Part shown: piece after piece, positions 42,134-50,805 of the stretch
How the letters are laid out: each line of letters begins with the position of its first letter
Position numbering within the stretch: position 1 is the stretch's first letter
Source of the DNA: Bradyrhizobium sp. LHD-71
GTDB lineage: Bacteria; Pseudomonadota; Alphaproteobacteria; Rhizobiales; Xanthobacteraceae
Reading direction: 5' to 3'
Assembly (NCBI RefSeq): GCF_031157255.1
Contig: NZ_JAVIFX010000031.1
Location: 1 to 64,000 of the forward strand
Length of the DNA stretch: 64,000 bases
Made by a program: the position numbers and the translations under genes
The notes under the pieces: model-generated
What the model saw: only the letters and a program-made list of their open reading frames with translations
What the model was told of the DNA's origin: nothing
Databases searched by the model: none

Positions 42134-43106
42134 GATGATGACACCTGACAAGGCCGCCCGCATCCAGCAGGTCCACCGCTGGCTCAACCGTGCGACAGAC
42201 GTCGGTCACCCGAACGCAACGCGGATTGAACCGGCAGCCATGCGGGAAGCTTGTGATTGCCGGCACGACACCCTTGATCTCCTGCAAACGGCTCTGACCG
42301 TGCGCGGCGCGGCTGCCGAGCCGCGGCAACGAGCCGACGAGGCCGCGGGTATAGGGATGCGCGGGGTTGCGGAAGATATCGTCCGAGCTCTGCTCTTCGA
42401 CGATGCGGCCGGCATACATCACGGCGACGCGGCGGCAGACATTGGCGACGAGGCCAAGATCATGACTGATCATCAGCACCGCCGTCCCCTTGGCAGCGCA
42501 CAGGTCGCGCATCAATTCGATGATCTCGGCCTGCACGGTAACGTCGAGCGCGGTCGTCGGCTCGTCGGCAATCAGCAGGTCAGGCCCGCAGGCGAGCGCA
42601 ATGGCGATCATGACACGCTGGCGCATGCCGCCCGAGAGCTGGTAGGGAAAATCCTTCACCCGCCGCTCGGGCGCAGGCACACGCACGCTCGCCAGCGCTT
42701 CGATCGCCAGCCGATTTGCCTCACGCCAGCTCTTGCCCTTGTGCAAAACGAACATCTCGGCGATCTGCCGGCCTACGGGCGAGACCGGGTTAAGCGCTGT
42801 CATCGGCTCCTGGAAGATCATGGCAATGCGATCGCCGCGCAGCTCGCGCTGCCGCGCCGGCGAAAGGTTCTGAATTTCGCGGCCCTCAAAGCGGATCCTG
42901 CCGGCGCCGATCGACAGCGGATGGCGCAGCAGGCCGATCAAGGCGAGCGCCGTGATGCTCTTGCCGCAGCCGGATTCGCCGACCAGGCCGAAGGTCTCGC
43001 CACGATCGATACGGAAGGAGATGCCGTCGGCTGCAGCCACGCGCCGGCCCTGGACGTCGAGATCGATGCGCAAATCGTCGACTTCGATCAGCGGCACCGC
43101 CGTCAT
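42126..43106 (-). CDS. Peptide ABC transporter ATPase, DppD-type
   Basis: This 326-residue ATPase has Walker [15 protein letters not shown], the [15 protein letters not shown] stretch after IFQEPMTA, signature [16 protein letters not shown] and Walker [17 protein letters not shown]. The C-terminal Cys-rich piece [18 protein letters not shown] marks it as a peptide-transporter ATPase. It overlaps the DppC stop by 4 bases. DppD and DppF together form the motor pair. Confidence 0.95.
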   Translation of the reverse strand: MTAVPLIEVDDLRIDLDVQGRRVAAADGISFRIDRGETFGLVGESGCGKSITALALIGLLRHPLSIGAGRIRFEGREIQNLSPARQRELRGDRIAMIFQEPMTALNPVSPVGRQIAEMFVLHKGKSWREANRLAIEALASVRVPAPERRVKDFPYQLSGGMRQRVMIAIALACGPDLLIADEPTTALDVTVQAEIIELMRDLCAAKGTAVLMISHDLGLVANVCRRVAVMYAGRIVEEQSSDDIFRNPAHPYTRGLVGSLPRLGSRAAHGQSRLQEIKGVVPAITSFPHGCRFNPRCVRVTDVCRTVEPAVDLLDAGGLVRCHHHG

Positions 43107-43984
43107 ACGCGCGTACTCCGCGACTGAGGATCAAGAATGTCGCGCAGGCCGTCGCCGAGCAGGTTCAGGCCAAGCACCGTCAGGAAGATTGCGAGGCCCG
43201 GGAAAATCGACAGCCACGGCGCGGTCGTAATCTGGTCGCGCGCCTCCGACAACATGCTGCCCCAGCTCGGATAGGGTGGACGGACGCCAAGACCGAGGAA
43301 CGAAAGCGAGGCTTCGGCGAGTACCGCGCTGCCAAGACCCAGCGTACCGATGACGATGATGGGCCCGAGCATGTTAGGCAACAGCTGCGTGACCATGATG
43401 CGCAGGTTACCGTACCCCAGCACCTTGGCCGCCTGCACATATCCCTGGCTCTTGAGCGACAGCGCCGATGCCCGGGCGATCCGGCAACTGAACGACCAGT
43501 TGGTAAGCCCGAGCGCGATCAGAAGGCTGGTCAGGCCCGGTCCCAGGACGGCCATGATCGCGAGCGCAAAGATCAACGAGGGGATCGCCAGCATGAGATT
43601 GGTCAGGCCGTTGACGAAGTCATCCCACCAGCCGCCGAGATATCCGGCCGTCAGTCCCAGGCTCACGCCGATGAACGTGTTGATGAGCTGCGAGACGATG
43701 CCGACGGTAAGCGAGATCCGCGCACCGTGCACGACGCGGGAATAAATATCCCGTCCCTGCGCATCGGTGCCGAACCACCACGTCCAGCTTGGCGGCTCTT
43801 CGGCGTTCAACAGGTTCGCGTCCATCACCGGATCGGTGTGCGCGAGCCATGGCGCGAACAGGCCGACAAACACCGCGAGAGCAAACAAGGTGCCGCCGAC
43901 GACAAGATTGAAGCGAAGCGGCACCAGCCGCCTGCGGGGCGTCGCGCTCTCAGCTGTATTTGATGCGGGGATCGATAACGACAT
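43103..43984 (-). CDS. Peptide ABC transporter permease, DppC-type
   Basis: This 293-residue permease has the C-type pattern: WWFGTDAQGRDIYSRVVHGA, GLTAGYLGGWWDDFVNG, the coupling loop SQGYVQAAKVLGYGNLRIMV, and the terminus [22 protein letters not shown] 43984 would overlap the DppB gene by 35 bases, an unusually long overlap. Translation could instead start at a non-ATG codon downstream. The overlap nevertheless allows tight coupling. The N-terminus up to SATPRRR is polar before the first helix. Confidence 0.92.
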   Translation of the reverse strand: MSLSIPASNTAESATPRRRLVPLRFNLVVGGTLFALAVFVGLFAPWLAHTDPVMDANLLNAEEPPSWTWWFGTDAQGRDIYSRVVHGARISLTVGIVSQLINTFIGVSLGLTAGYLGGWWDDFVNGLTNLMLAIPSLIFALAIMAVLGPGLTSLLIALGLTNWSFSCRIARASALSLKSQGYVQAAKVLGYGNLRIMVTQLLPNMLGPIIVIGTLGLGSAVLAEASLSFLGLGVRPPYPSWGSMLSEARDQITTAPWLSIFPGLAIFLTVLGLNLLGDGLRDILDPQSRSTRV

Positions 43985-44885
43985 AGAGCAGATCTACCAG
44001 TGCATTGACGATCAGGAAGAACAACACGGCCACAAGGATCGCACCCTGGACCGCGGGAATATCGCGTTGCAGCACGCTGTCGACCAGCAGCGAGCCGATA
44101 CCGGGCCAGGAGAACAGCTTCTCGACGACGACCGCCTGCCCCATCAGCGAGCCGAACTGCAGGCCGATGGTTGTCAGAATCAGCACAAGCGCGTTGCGCA
44201 TCACGTGCCACTTCACGACCCGGAGTTCGCTCATGCCCTTCGAGCGCGCCGTGCGCACGAAATCGGCGGTCATGATCTCGAGCACTGCAGCACGTGTCGT
44301 CCGCGCGAGAAGCGCCATAGGCGACACGCCGAGGGTGACGGCCGGAAGGATCAGATACATCAGCCCGCCGTCGCCATAGCCGAAGCTCGGCAGCCAGCCG
44401 AGCGTCAGCGCAAACAGATACATCAACAGAAGCCCGAGCCAGAATTTCGGCATCGACAGGCCGGATACGGCGCCGATCATCGAAGCCATGTCGATGAGGC
44501 CGCCAGGTTTGAGCGCCGCGATGAAGCCGAGCGGCACGCCAACGACAATCGCAAACAGCATGGCGGCGAAGATCAGTTGCAACGTCGGCCACGCGCGCTT
44601 GGCGAGCATGCTCGTCACCGGCTCGCGAGTGCGGAACGACGTGCCGAAGTCGCCGGTGGCGAGCTTGCTCACGTAAGAGGCGAAACGCACATGCACCGGA
44701 TCGTTGAGACCGAGCTCCTTCTGCATGCGCTCGGCGACCTGCGCATCGATCGCGCCGCGACCTTCATCGCTGAGCGCCGAGACGATACTGCCGGGGATGA
44801 CGCTGAACAGCACAAAGATCAGCAGCACGACCGCGAGAATGGTCGGAACGATCTGCAGACTGCGCCGGATGGCAAAGGCTAGCAT
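43950..44885 (-). CDS. Peptide ABC transporter permease, DppB-type
   Basis: This 311-residue permease starts MLAFAIRRSLQIVPTILAVV, followed by SVIPGSIVSALSDEGRGAID where the B-type signature loop lies. The coupling loop is DFVRTARSKGMSELRVVKWH, then MRNALVLILTTIGLQ. The terminus GQAVVVEKLFSWPGIGSLLV and DPRIKYS is standard. It is the first membrane gene after the SBP gene, separated by 284 bases that contain a palindromic repeat. SBP and permease messages may thus be processed or expressed at different levels. Confidence 0.94.
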   Translation of the reverse strand: MLAFAIRRSLQIVPTILAVVLLIFVLFSVIPGSIVSALSDEGRGAIDAQVAERMQKELGLNDPVHVRFASYVSKLATGDFGTSFRTREPVTSMLAKRAWPTLQLIFAAMLFAIVVGVPLGFIAALKPGGLIDMASMIGAVSGLSMPKFWLGLLLMYLFALTLGWLPSFGYGDGGLMYLILPAVTLGVSPMALLARTTRAAVLEIMTADFVRTARSKGMSELRVVKWHVMRNALVLILTTIGLQFGSLMGQAVVVEKLFSWPGIGSLLVDSVLQRDIPAVQGAILVAVLFFLIVNALVDLLYVVIDPRIKYS

Positions 44886-44974
44886 CTGGTCGTACCGCCC
44901 CGCTTCAACAGGTTCGCGATCGAGCGGAGCTATCGCGCATAGGCCCCTCGGAGATCACAACCAACTCGGCGGGC

Positions 44975-45101
44975 TCCCTCTCCCCGCTGGGGAGAGGGTT
45001 GGGGTGAGGGGCAGTGACGCCGATAGTGCCGCACAGAAGTTCGGTCTTCGCATCATGACCTCCGAACGCCCTCACCCTACCCCTCTCCCCCGGGAGAGGG
45101 A
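44975..45101. repeat. CCCTCTCCCC-class inverted repeat element
   Basis: The left end reads CCCTCTCCCCGCTGGGGAGA followed by GGGTTGGGGTGAGGG (ending 45010). The right end begins CCCTCACCCTACCCCTCTCC at 45069 and continues CCCGGGAGAGGGA. The two ends are inverted copies, and each end also folds by itself (CTCTCCCC/GGGGAGAG). This type of C/G-rich palindrome is scattered in many proteobacterial genomes. Here it sits between an SBP gene and its permease gene. Confidence 0.8.
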
Positions 45102-45169
45102 ATCCTGCCGAGGGTTTGGCGGCCTCTTGTCCATATGCGATGCCCTGCGCGATGGAGCCACAACGCAAG

Positions 45170-46759
45170 TCATTTCGCAGCAGGCGAGCTGGCATCGACC
45201 CAGAGGTCTTCGACGTTCTGGTGCGTCAGTTCGGTTGCATTCAGCTGGATGCCCTTGAGCCAGGGCTGCACGGCCATGACCGCCTTGTTGTAATTGAAGA
45301 ACCATACCGGAGCTTCTTCATAAAGCAGCGCGTTCGCCTTCTGCAGCAGCTCGTCCCGCTTGGCGGGATCATCGGCCTGGCCTGCCTGATCCAGCAGCTT
45401 GTCGTACTCGGGATTCTTGAAATTGTTGTAGTTGCAGGCCGACTGCGGCGTCGCCGAATGGAAGCACTTCAAAGAAGCCTGCGGATCGGGTCCGGTGGCC
45501 ATAGAATAGATGAATGCCTGGAAGTCGCCATTGCGCGCGACCTCCGCAAGCACCGCCGTCTCGACCTGCTTGACCTTCACCTTGATGCCCACCCGATCGA
45601 GCATAGGGATGATGGCCTCGACGATTGGCAAGCCCCAGCTTTCGTTCGCGCTGGCGGTCCACTCGAACTCGAAGCCGTTGGGATAGCCGGCCGCGGCGAG
45701 CAACTGCTTGGCCTTCGCCGGATCAAATGGATAAGGCTTCAGCGCCTTGTCGTAGACCGGCGAAGTAATCGGCAGCCAGCTCGTGGCACGATAGGCCTTG
45801 CCCTTCACGAGCTTGTCGATGATCAGCTGGGCATCGATCGCATAGTTGATGGCCTGCCGGACGCGCTTGTCTGAGAATGGCTTGAAGGACGGGTTCATCC
45901 CCATGTGCCGGGTGAACACCTCCGGCACCTCGACGATGGTCCCCTTCAAGTTCGGATCGGCCTGATATGCGACGTATTGGGCAGGGCCCAGCACCGACGT
46001 ATCGATCTCCTTGTTGCGGAAGGCGACGTCGCGCGCTGCCGCCTCGCTCATGACGGACACCACCAGCTTGTCGGCGTATGGCTTGCCCGGTTTGTAAAAT
46101 TTCTCCCACCGTTCCATCACGATCCGCGATCCCGGAACGTGCTCGACGAACTTGAACGGTCCGAGACCGATGGGCTTCTGGATGTAGCTCTCCTTCGCGC
46201 CCTCATCGGCCGGATAGATCGAGGTCGTCGCGGTGAAGAAGTAGAATCCCGGATTCACTTTCTCGGTCAGCGTCATCTCAAGTGTGAAATCGTCGATCTT
46301 CTTCAGGCCGGAAATCTCCTTCGCCTGCCCCTTCTCAACCTCCGCCGCGCCTTTGATCAGACGCACATAGCGCGCACCGGGAAAGGCCTTGGTGCCATCC
46401 ATGATGCGATTGAAACTCCAGATGACGTCGTCAGCCGTCATCTTCCGGCCGTTGTGAAAGAAGGCATCGTCCCTCAGCTTGAACGTATGGACGAGGCCGT
46501 CCTCCGAAACCTTCACATCCTTGGCAAGCTCCAGAGCGGGCTGACCCGCTGCGGAGTCCCACGCGTAGAGGGAGCGATGCAGGCCCTTGGCGAAAATCTC
46601 GTCCTGCGCGCGCTGCGTCGTGTGGATATCCATGCTGGAAAAGCTCGATCCGTAAGGCGCAGTCATTCGGATCGTGCCGCCGGTGCGCGGTGTTTGCGCC
46701 ATAGCTGTAGCGGTCAACGCCAGTCCCAGTGAAGCCGCAACGACGATCCTGCTGAGCAT
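45170..46759 (-). CDS. Peptide-type ABC transporter substrate-binding protein
   Basis: This 529-residue SBP_bac_5 protein has a Sec signal (MLSRIVVAASLGLALTATAM, cut after AMA). It has the family motifs HTFKLRDDAFFHNGRKMTAD, KPIGLGPFKFVEHVPGSRIV and VRQAINYAIDAQLIIDKLVK. GGAGGAT lies upstream of the ATG. It is the first gene of the minus-strand peptide operon. A perfect AACTTGT/ACAAGTT operator-like site lies 24 bases upstream of the start. The ligand is unknown; the family also binds glycosides and opines. Confidence 0.93.
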   Translation of the reverse strand: MLSRIVVAASLGLALTATAMAQTPRTGGTIRMTAPYGSSFSSMDIHTTQRAQDEIFAKGLHRSLYAWDSAAGQPALELAKDVKVSEDGLVHTFKLRDDAFFHNGRKMTADDVIWSFNRIMDGTKAFPGARYVRLIKGAAEVEKGQAKEISGLKKIDDFTLEMTLTEKVNPGFYFFTATTSIYPADEGAKESYIQKPIGLGPFKFVEHVPGSRIVMERWEKFYKPGKPYADKLVVSVMSEAAARDVAFRNKEIDTSVLGPAQYVAYQADPNLKGTIVEVPEVFTRHMGMNPSFKPFSDKRVRQAINYAIDAQLIIDKLVKGKAYRATSWLPITSPVYDKALKPYPFDPAKAKQLLAAAGYPNGFEFEWTASANESWGLPIVEAIIPMLDRVGIKVKVKQVETAVLAEVARNGDFQAFIYSMATGPDPQASLKCFHSATPQSACNYNNFKNPEYDKLLDQAGQADDPAKRDELLQKANALLYEEAPVWFFNYNKAVMAVQPWLKGIQLNATELTHQNVEDLWVDASSPAAK

Positions 46760-46782
46760 GACGTATCCTCCGATCGGCCGAG

Positions 46783-46799
46783 AACTTGTCTGACAAGTT
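46783..46799. promoter_or_regulatory. GntR/FadR-type operator candidate
   Basis: AACTTGT (46783-46789) and ACAAGTT (46793-46799) form a perfect palindrome around CTG. The core TTGTCTGACAA is what FadR-subfamily GntR regulators commonly bind. It lies 24 bases upstream of the binding-protein ATG, within the divergent promoter region (46760-47022), where a repressor would block the minus-strand operon. No GntR gene lies in the window, so the regulator is unlinked. Confidence 0.6.
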
Positions 46800-46990
46800 G
46801 ATCACTCCAAACATGCCCTGCGCAAGAGGTTTTAGGACGGCAGTGCAGCCCCGGTCTCTTCGCATCTGCAGAATCCAGGCAAGACCAAGCCTGCAAGACT
46901 AGCCAAGCGGCGGTTGCCGTGAAAACGGTCAAGCGCTGCCGTATCAGTCGGCAAACTCGCCCATTCTCGCTGTTGCAAGCCCGCGCGCTT

Positions 46991-47016
46991 GGTGACACGA
47001 TCAAGCGATCGTCACC
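46991..47016. promoter_or_regulatory. Hairpin next to the ribosome site of the plus-strand peptide operon
   Basis: GGTGA-ca-CGATC (46991-47002) pairs with GATCG-TCACC (47007-47016) around a 4-base loop, with a 2-base bulge. The stem ends 6 bases before the ATG at 47023 and its last bases precede CTGGGGA, which looks like the ribosome site. It may either hide or present that site, or act as an operator for the plus-strand genes. Confidence 0.4.
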
Positions 47017-47022
47017 TGGGGA

Positions 47023-47952
47023 ATGCCGCCGGCGATGGTCCGCTTCATTCTGCGTCGTGCCGCTCTCGGTCTGCTCGTTGCGCTCACGGTGATGACGCTT
47101 GCCTTCATGCTGACCAGACTGTCGGGCGACCTTGCGATTTCGATCGCCGGCCCTGGCGCCACGCAAGAGGACATCGAAATCATTCGCAAGGCCTACGGCC
47201 TGGATCAGCCGCTTTACATCCAGTTTGCGAGCTGGATCAGCCGCGCGCTGGTGGGGGACCTCGGCAACAGCTACTTCTTCAAGGACAGTGTCTCGAACCT
47301 CATTGCGGCTCGGATGCCGATCACCATGACGCTCGGTCTTGTCGGCTTGGGACTGGCGCTGCTGGTCTCAATCCCGCTCGGCACTCTGGCAGCGATGCGC
47401 GAAGGCACCTGGGTCGATCGCGCAGTGACTGTGGTCACCATGATCGGCCAGGCAACACCGAGCTTCTGGTTCGGGCTCATCCTCATGATCACCTTTGGGC
47501 TGACGCTGGGCTGGTTGCCAATCTCGGGAACCGGATCGTGGCAGCACTTCGTGATGCCGGGCATCGTTCTGGCGATGACGGCAACACCGGCCCTGACACG
47601 ACTGACGCGTTCGGGAATGATCGAGGCCATCGCTTCGGATTACATCCGCACGGCACGCGCGAAGGGCCTGACGCGCCGCAGCATCATCTTCAAGCACGCA
47701 CTTCGTAACGCCGCCATTCCCGTCGTCTCGATCGCTGCGGTGCAACTTGGTTTCATGCTCGGCGGCTCGATCGTGGTTGAAACCGTGTTTGCCCTGCACG
47801 GAGTCGGCTTTCTCGCCTGGGAAAGCATCGCCAAGAACGACTTCCCGGTCGTTCAGGCCGTGGTTCTGGTGCTCGCCACCATCTACATCTGCCTGACGAT
47901 GCTCTCTGACATCCTCAACGCACTGCTCGACCCGAGGATCAGGTCCACATGA
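47023..47952 (+). CDS. Peptide ABC transporter permease, DppB-type
   Basis: This 309-residue permease reads MVRFILRRAALGLLVALTVM from the second ATG (47035); the first ATG adds MPPA. The B-type loop is FMLTRLSGDLAISIAGPGAT, with GDLGNSYFFKDSVSNLI following. The coupling loop is DYIRTARAKGLTRRSIIFKH. The end is typical: GGSIVVETVFALHGVGFLAW and LLDPRIRST. It heads the plus-strand operon B-C-D-F-SBP, in which the SBP gene comes last, unlike in the divergent operon. The stop overlaps the next start as ATGA. Confidence 0.94.
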   Translation: MPPAMVRFILRRAALGLLVALTVMTLAFMLTRLSGDLAISIAGPGATQEDIEIIRKAYGLDQPLYIQFASWISRALVGDLGNSYFFKDSVSNLIAARMPITMTLGLVGLGLALLVSIPLGTLAAMREGTWVDRAVTVVTMIGQATPSFWFGLILMITFGLTLGWLPISGTGSWQHFVMPGIVLAMTATPALTRLTRSGMIEAIASDYIRTARAKGLTRRSIIFKHALRNAAIPVVSIAAVQLGFMLGGSIVVETVFALHGVGFLAWESIAKNDFPVVQAVVLVLATIYICLTMLSDILNALLDPRIRST

Positions 47953-48821
47953 GCATTGCCATCAGCCTGCCGCCGGTCAGAGTCAGGACATTCCGCGTCG
48001 GCAACGTCGGTTTCTGGATCGGAGTGGCGATTTGTTCTGTGGTCGTGCTCGCCGCCGTGGTCGGCAACGCGCTCGTTCCGCACGACCCATTTGCGCAGAA
48101 CCTCAACAATCGCCTGGTGCCGCCATTCTGGATGGAAGGAAGCCAGCCGGACCACCTGCTTGGAACCGATCAGCTCGGCCGTGACTACCTTGCACGGCTC
48201 GTCTACGGCGCGCGTATCTCGCTTTTGATCGGCATCACGACGATGATCGTATCGGGGCTGATCGGTACCACCCTCGGCATTCTTGGCGGATACTTCGGCG
48301 GGATCGTCGACGACGTGGTGCTGTTTCTCATCACCTGCCGCTTGTCGATTCCTGTGGTGCTCGTCGCGCTTGCCGTGGTCGGCCTGCTAGGGTCGAGCCT
48401 GACGCTGGTCATCTGCACACTGGGTCTTTTGTTGTGGGACCGGTTTGCCGTGGTCGCCCGCTCGACGACTATGCAGGTTCGCAGCCTTGACTATATGAAC
48501 GCCGCCATGTGCGCCGGCGCCTCGACGCCACGGTTGCTGTTCCGCGAGATCCTGCCGAACATTGCCTCGCATCTTGCCGTGGTCGCAACGCTGGAGATCG
48601 CGCTGGCGATCCTCTTCGAGGCAACGCTCTCGTTTCTCGGTCTCGGAGTGCCCGCGCCGTTGCCGTCATGGGGTTTGATGATCGCCGAAGGCAAGGACTA
48701 CATGTTCTTTTCTTCGTGGGTCATCATGATCCCCGGCGTCACCCTGTTCATCTTCGTCATGGGTGTGAACTTCGTTGGCGACGGACTGCGAAGCCTGCTT
48801 GGTGCGGAGCGACCGCGATGA
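47949..48821 (+). CDS. Peptide ABC transporter permease, DppC-type
   Basis: This 290-residue permease has DHLLGTDQLGRDYLARLVYG, GILGGYFGGIVDDVVLFLIT, the coupling loop VRSLDYMNAAMCAGASTPRL and the terminus [17 protein letters not shown]. In the coupling loop the usual DYVxAARxxG reads DYMNAAMCAG, an odd replacement of Arg by Met that may suit its own ATPase pair. Four-base overlaps on both sides show translational coupling. Confidence 0.93.
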   Translation: MSIAISLPPVRVRTFRVGNVGFWIGVAICSVVVLAAVVGNALVPHDPFAQNLNNRLVPPFWMEGSQPDHLLGTDQLGRDYLARLVYGARISLLIGITTMIVSGLIGTTLGILGGYFGGIVDDVVLFLITCRLSIPVVLVALAVVGLLGSSLTLVICTLGLLLWDRFAVVARSTTMQVRSLDYMNAAMCAGASTPRLLFREILPNIASHLAVVATLEIALAILFEATLSFLGLGVPAPLPSWGLMIAEGKDYMFFSSWVIMIPGVTLFIFVMGVNFVGDGLRSLLGAERPR

Positions 48822-49804
48822 GCGCGCCGCTGCTGGAGATCGAAGACCTTTCAGTCACGTTCAATGAACGCATGGCCGCGGTTCGCAACGCCTCGTTCCG
48901 CATCGGCCGCGGTGAGACGCATTGCGTGGTCGGCGAATCCGGTTGCGGCAAGTCGGTCAGTGCGCTTGCGGTGATGAACCTGCTGGTGAGCGCCGCAAAG
49001 CGTACGGCGAAGCGGCTTTCGTTCGCCGGCGAGGATCTGCTGGCGATGCCGGAAAAGAGGATGGCGCAGCTCCGCGGCAACCGGATGGCCATGATCTTCC
49101 AGGAGCCGATGACCAGCCTGAACCCCGCCTATACCATCGGCTCCCAACTGACCGAATCCTACCGCCGTCATAAACGCGCGTCGCAACGCGATGCCACAGC
49201 GCGCGCCGTCAAACTGATGGGACGCGTCGGCATCACTGCACCGGAGATGCGGCTCGGCCAGTTTCCGCATCAGCTCTCGGGCGGATTGCGCCAGCGCGTG
49301 ATGATTGCGATGGCGCTGATGTGCGAGCCTGAACTGCTGATCGCCGACGAGCCGACAACGGCCCTGGATGTGACCGTACAAGCTCAGATCCTCCGTCTCC
49401 TGAACGAGCTTAAGGACGAGTTCGGCCTCTCGATTCTTCTCATCACGCACGACCTCGGCGTGGTCGCCCGCGTCGCCGACAGCGTCTCGGTCATGTATGC
49501 CGGCGAGGTCGTTGAACATACGACCGCTCGACAGCTGTTCGCCGACCCTCAGCATCCTTACACGCGCGGGCTCCTGTCCTGCATTCCGGTGCCTGGCAAG
49601 TCGCAGCGCGACAAACCGCTTGGCAGCATACCGGGCGTGGTCCCGCAGGTGTCCGTCGGCTTCAGCGGCTGCGCCTTCCGCTCGCGCTGCGCATTCGCCG
49701 ACGCCGATTGTGCCGGGACGATCAACACACAGACCGCCACCGCCGATCACAACTATCTCTGCCGGCTGACGCCGACGCGACAGAAGGAGCTTGCACGCGC
49801 TTGA
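48818..49804 (+). CDS. Peptide ABC transporter ATPase, DppD-type
   Basis: This 328-residue ATPase has Walker [16 protein letters not shown], the segment [20 protein letters not shown], signature [16 protein letters not shown], and Walker [17 protein letters not shown]. The C-terminal Cys region is [18 protein letters not shown] 48818 overlaps the DppC stop; the open frame upstream is over DppC. The stop overlaps the TTG start of the next gene. All motifs needed for ATP hydrolysis are intact. Confidence 0.95.
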   Translation: MSAPLLEIEDLSVTFNERMAAVRNASFRIGRGETHCVVGESGCGKSVSALAVMNLLVSAAKRTAKRLSFAGEDLLAMPEKRMAQLRGNRMAMIFQEPMTSLNPAYTIGSQLTESYRRHKRASQRDATARAVKLMGRVGITAPEMRLGQFPHQLSGGLRQRVMIAMALMCEPELLIADEPTTALDVTVQAQILRLLNELKDEFGLSILLITHDLGVVARVADSVSVMYAGEVVEHTTARQLFADPQHPYTRGLLSCIPVPGKSQRDKPLGSIPGVVPQVSVGFSGCAFRSRCAFADADCAGTINTQTATADHNYLCRLTPTRQKELARA

Positions 49805-50805
49805 ATAGTCCGGCTGCCATCGAGGTTCGCGACGTTCGCCAGGAGTTCCGCGTCAGCGGCGGCATGTTCGCCGCGGCACGCCACGTCGTGGCGGTCGATG
49901 GCGTCTCATTTTCGGTGCCTGCGGGACGTGTGCTTGGCATCGTCGGAGAATCGGGGTGCGGAAAATCGACACTCGCGCGATTGATCCTCGGTCTGCTTGC
50001 GCCGACGTCCGGCGACGCGCTCGTTTACGGCCAGCGCCTGGCGGCGCTCGACCGCAAGGCTCGCGCGAGGCTGATCCAACCGGTGTTTCAGGACCCCTTC
50101 TCCTCCCTCAATCCGCGTCAGACGATCCAGGAGATCGTTTCGCTGCCGCTGGTCGCGCAAGGCTCTTTCGAAGCGCCCGAGATTACCCGGCTGACCAACG
50201 AGATTCTCGATCGCGTTGGCATCGCCCGGGCGATGGCCACGCGGCTGCCGGCAGAGCTCTCGGGCGGACAGCGCCAACGCGTAGCGATTGCGCGCGCCCT
50301 TATCATCAAGCCGAAGGTGGTCGTTTGCGACGAGCCAACCAGCGCGTTGGACGTCTCCGTGCAGGCCCAGATCCTCAATCTGCTTGCCGAGCTGCGGCGC
50401 GAGTTCAATCTCACCTACATCTTCATCAGTCACAACCTTGCCGTCATCGAGCATGTCGCGAGCACAGTTGCCGTGATGTATCTCGGCCGCATCGTTGAAA
50501 TGAACGAGACCGACGTACTGTTTCGCTCGCCCCGCCACCCTTACACGCGCGCGCTGCTCGACAGCGTTCTCACACCGGAACCCGATCTCGGGATCCCGGA
50601 TGTCGGCCTTGGCGATGCCGTCCCTGACCCATCCCGCATTCCGGCAGGCTGCCGCTTCCATCCGCGCTGCCGCATGGCGGTCGAACGATGTCAACGCGAG
50701 CCGCCGAAGCCGGACCTTGCGGCGCCCGACGAGATGGTCGAATGCCACCTTGCGAACCAGGACAATCCGTTTCAACTCGTTGGAGGTCAGTATGCGCAGG
50801 GTTAA
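49801..50805 (+). CDS. Peptide ABC transporter ATPase, DppF-type (TTG start)
   Basis: This 334-residue ATPase has Walker [35 protein letters not shown], signature LSGGQRQRVAIARALI and Walker B KVVVCDEPTSALDVSVQ. The C-terminal Cys segment is GCRFHPRCRMAVERC. The start is taken as TTG 49801, because it overlaps the preceding stop as TTGA and begins the protein with [15 protein letters not shown]. The gene end overlaps the SBP start by 14 bases. Confidence 0.94.
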   Translation: MNSPAAIEVRDVRQEFRVSGGMFAAARHVVAVDGVSFSVPAGRVLGIVGESGCGKSTLARLILGLLAPTSGDALVYGQRLAALDRKARARLIQPVFQDPFSSLNPRQTIQEIVSLPLVAQGSFEAPEITRLTNEILDRVGIARAMATRLPAELSGGQRQRVAIARALIIKPKVVVCDEPTSALDVSVQAQILNLLAELRREFNLTYIFISHNLAVIEHVASTVAVMYLGRIVEMNETDVLFRSPRHPYTRALLDSVLTPEPDLGIPDVGLGDAVPDPSRIPAGCRFHPRCRMAVERCQREPPKPDLAAPDEMVECHLANQDNPFQLVGGQYAQG

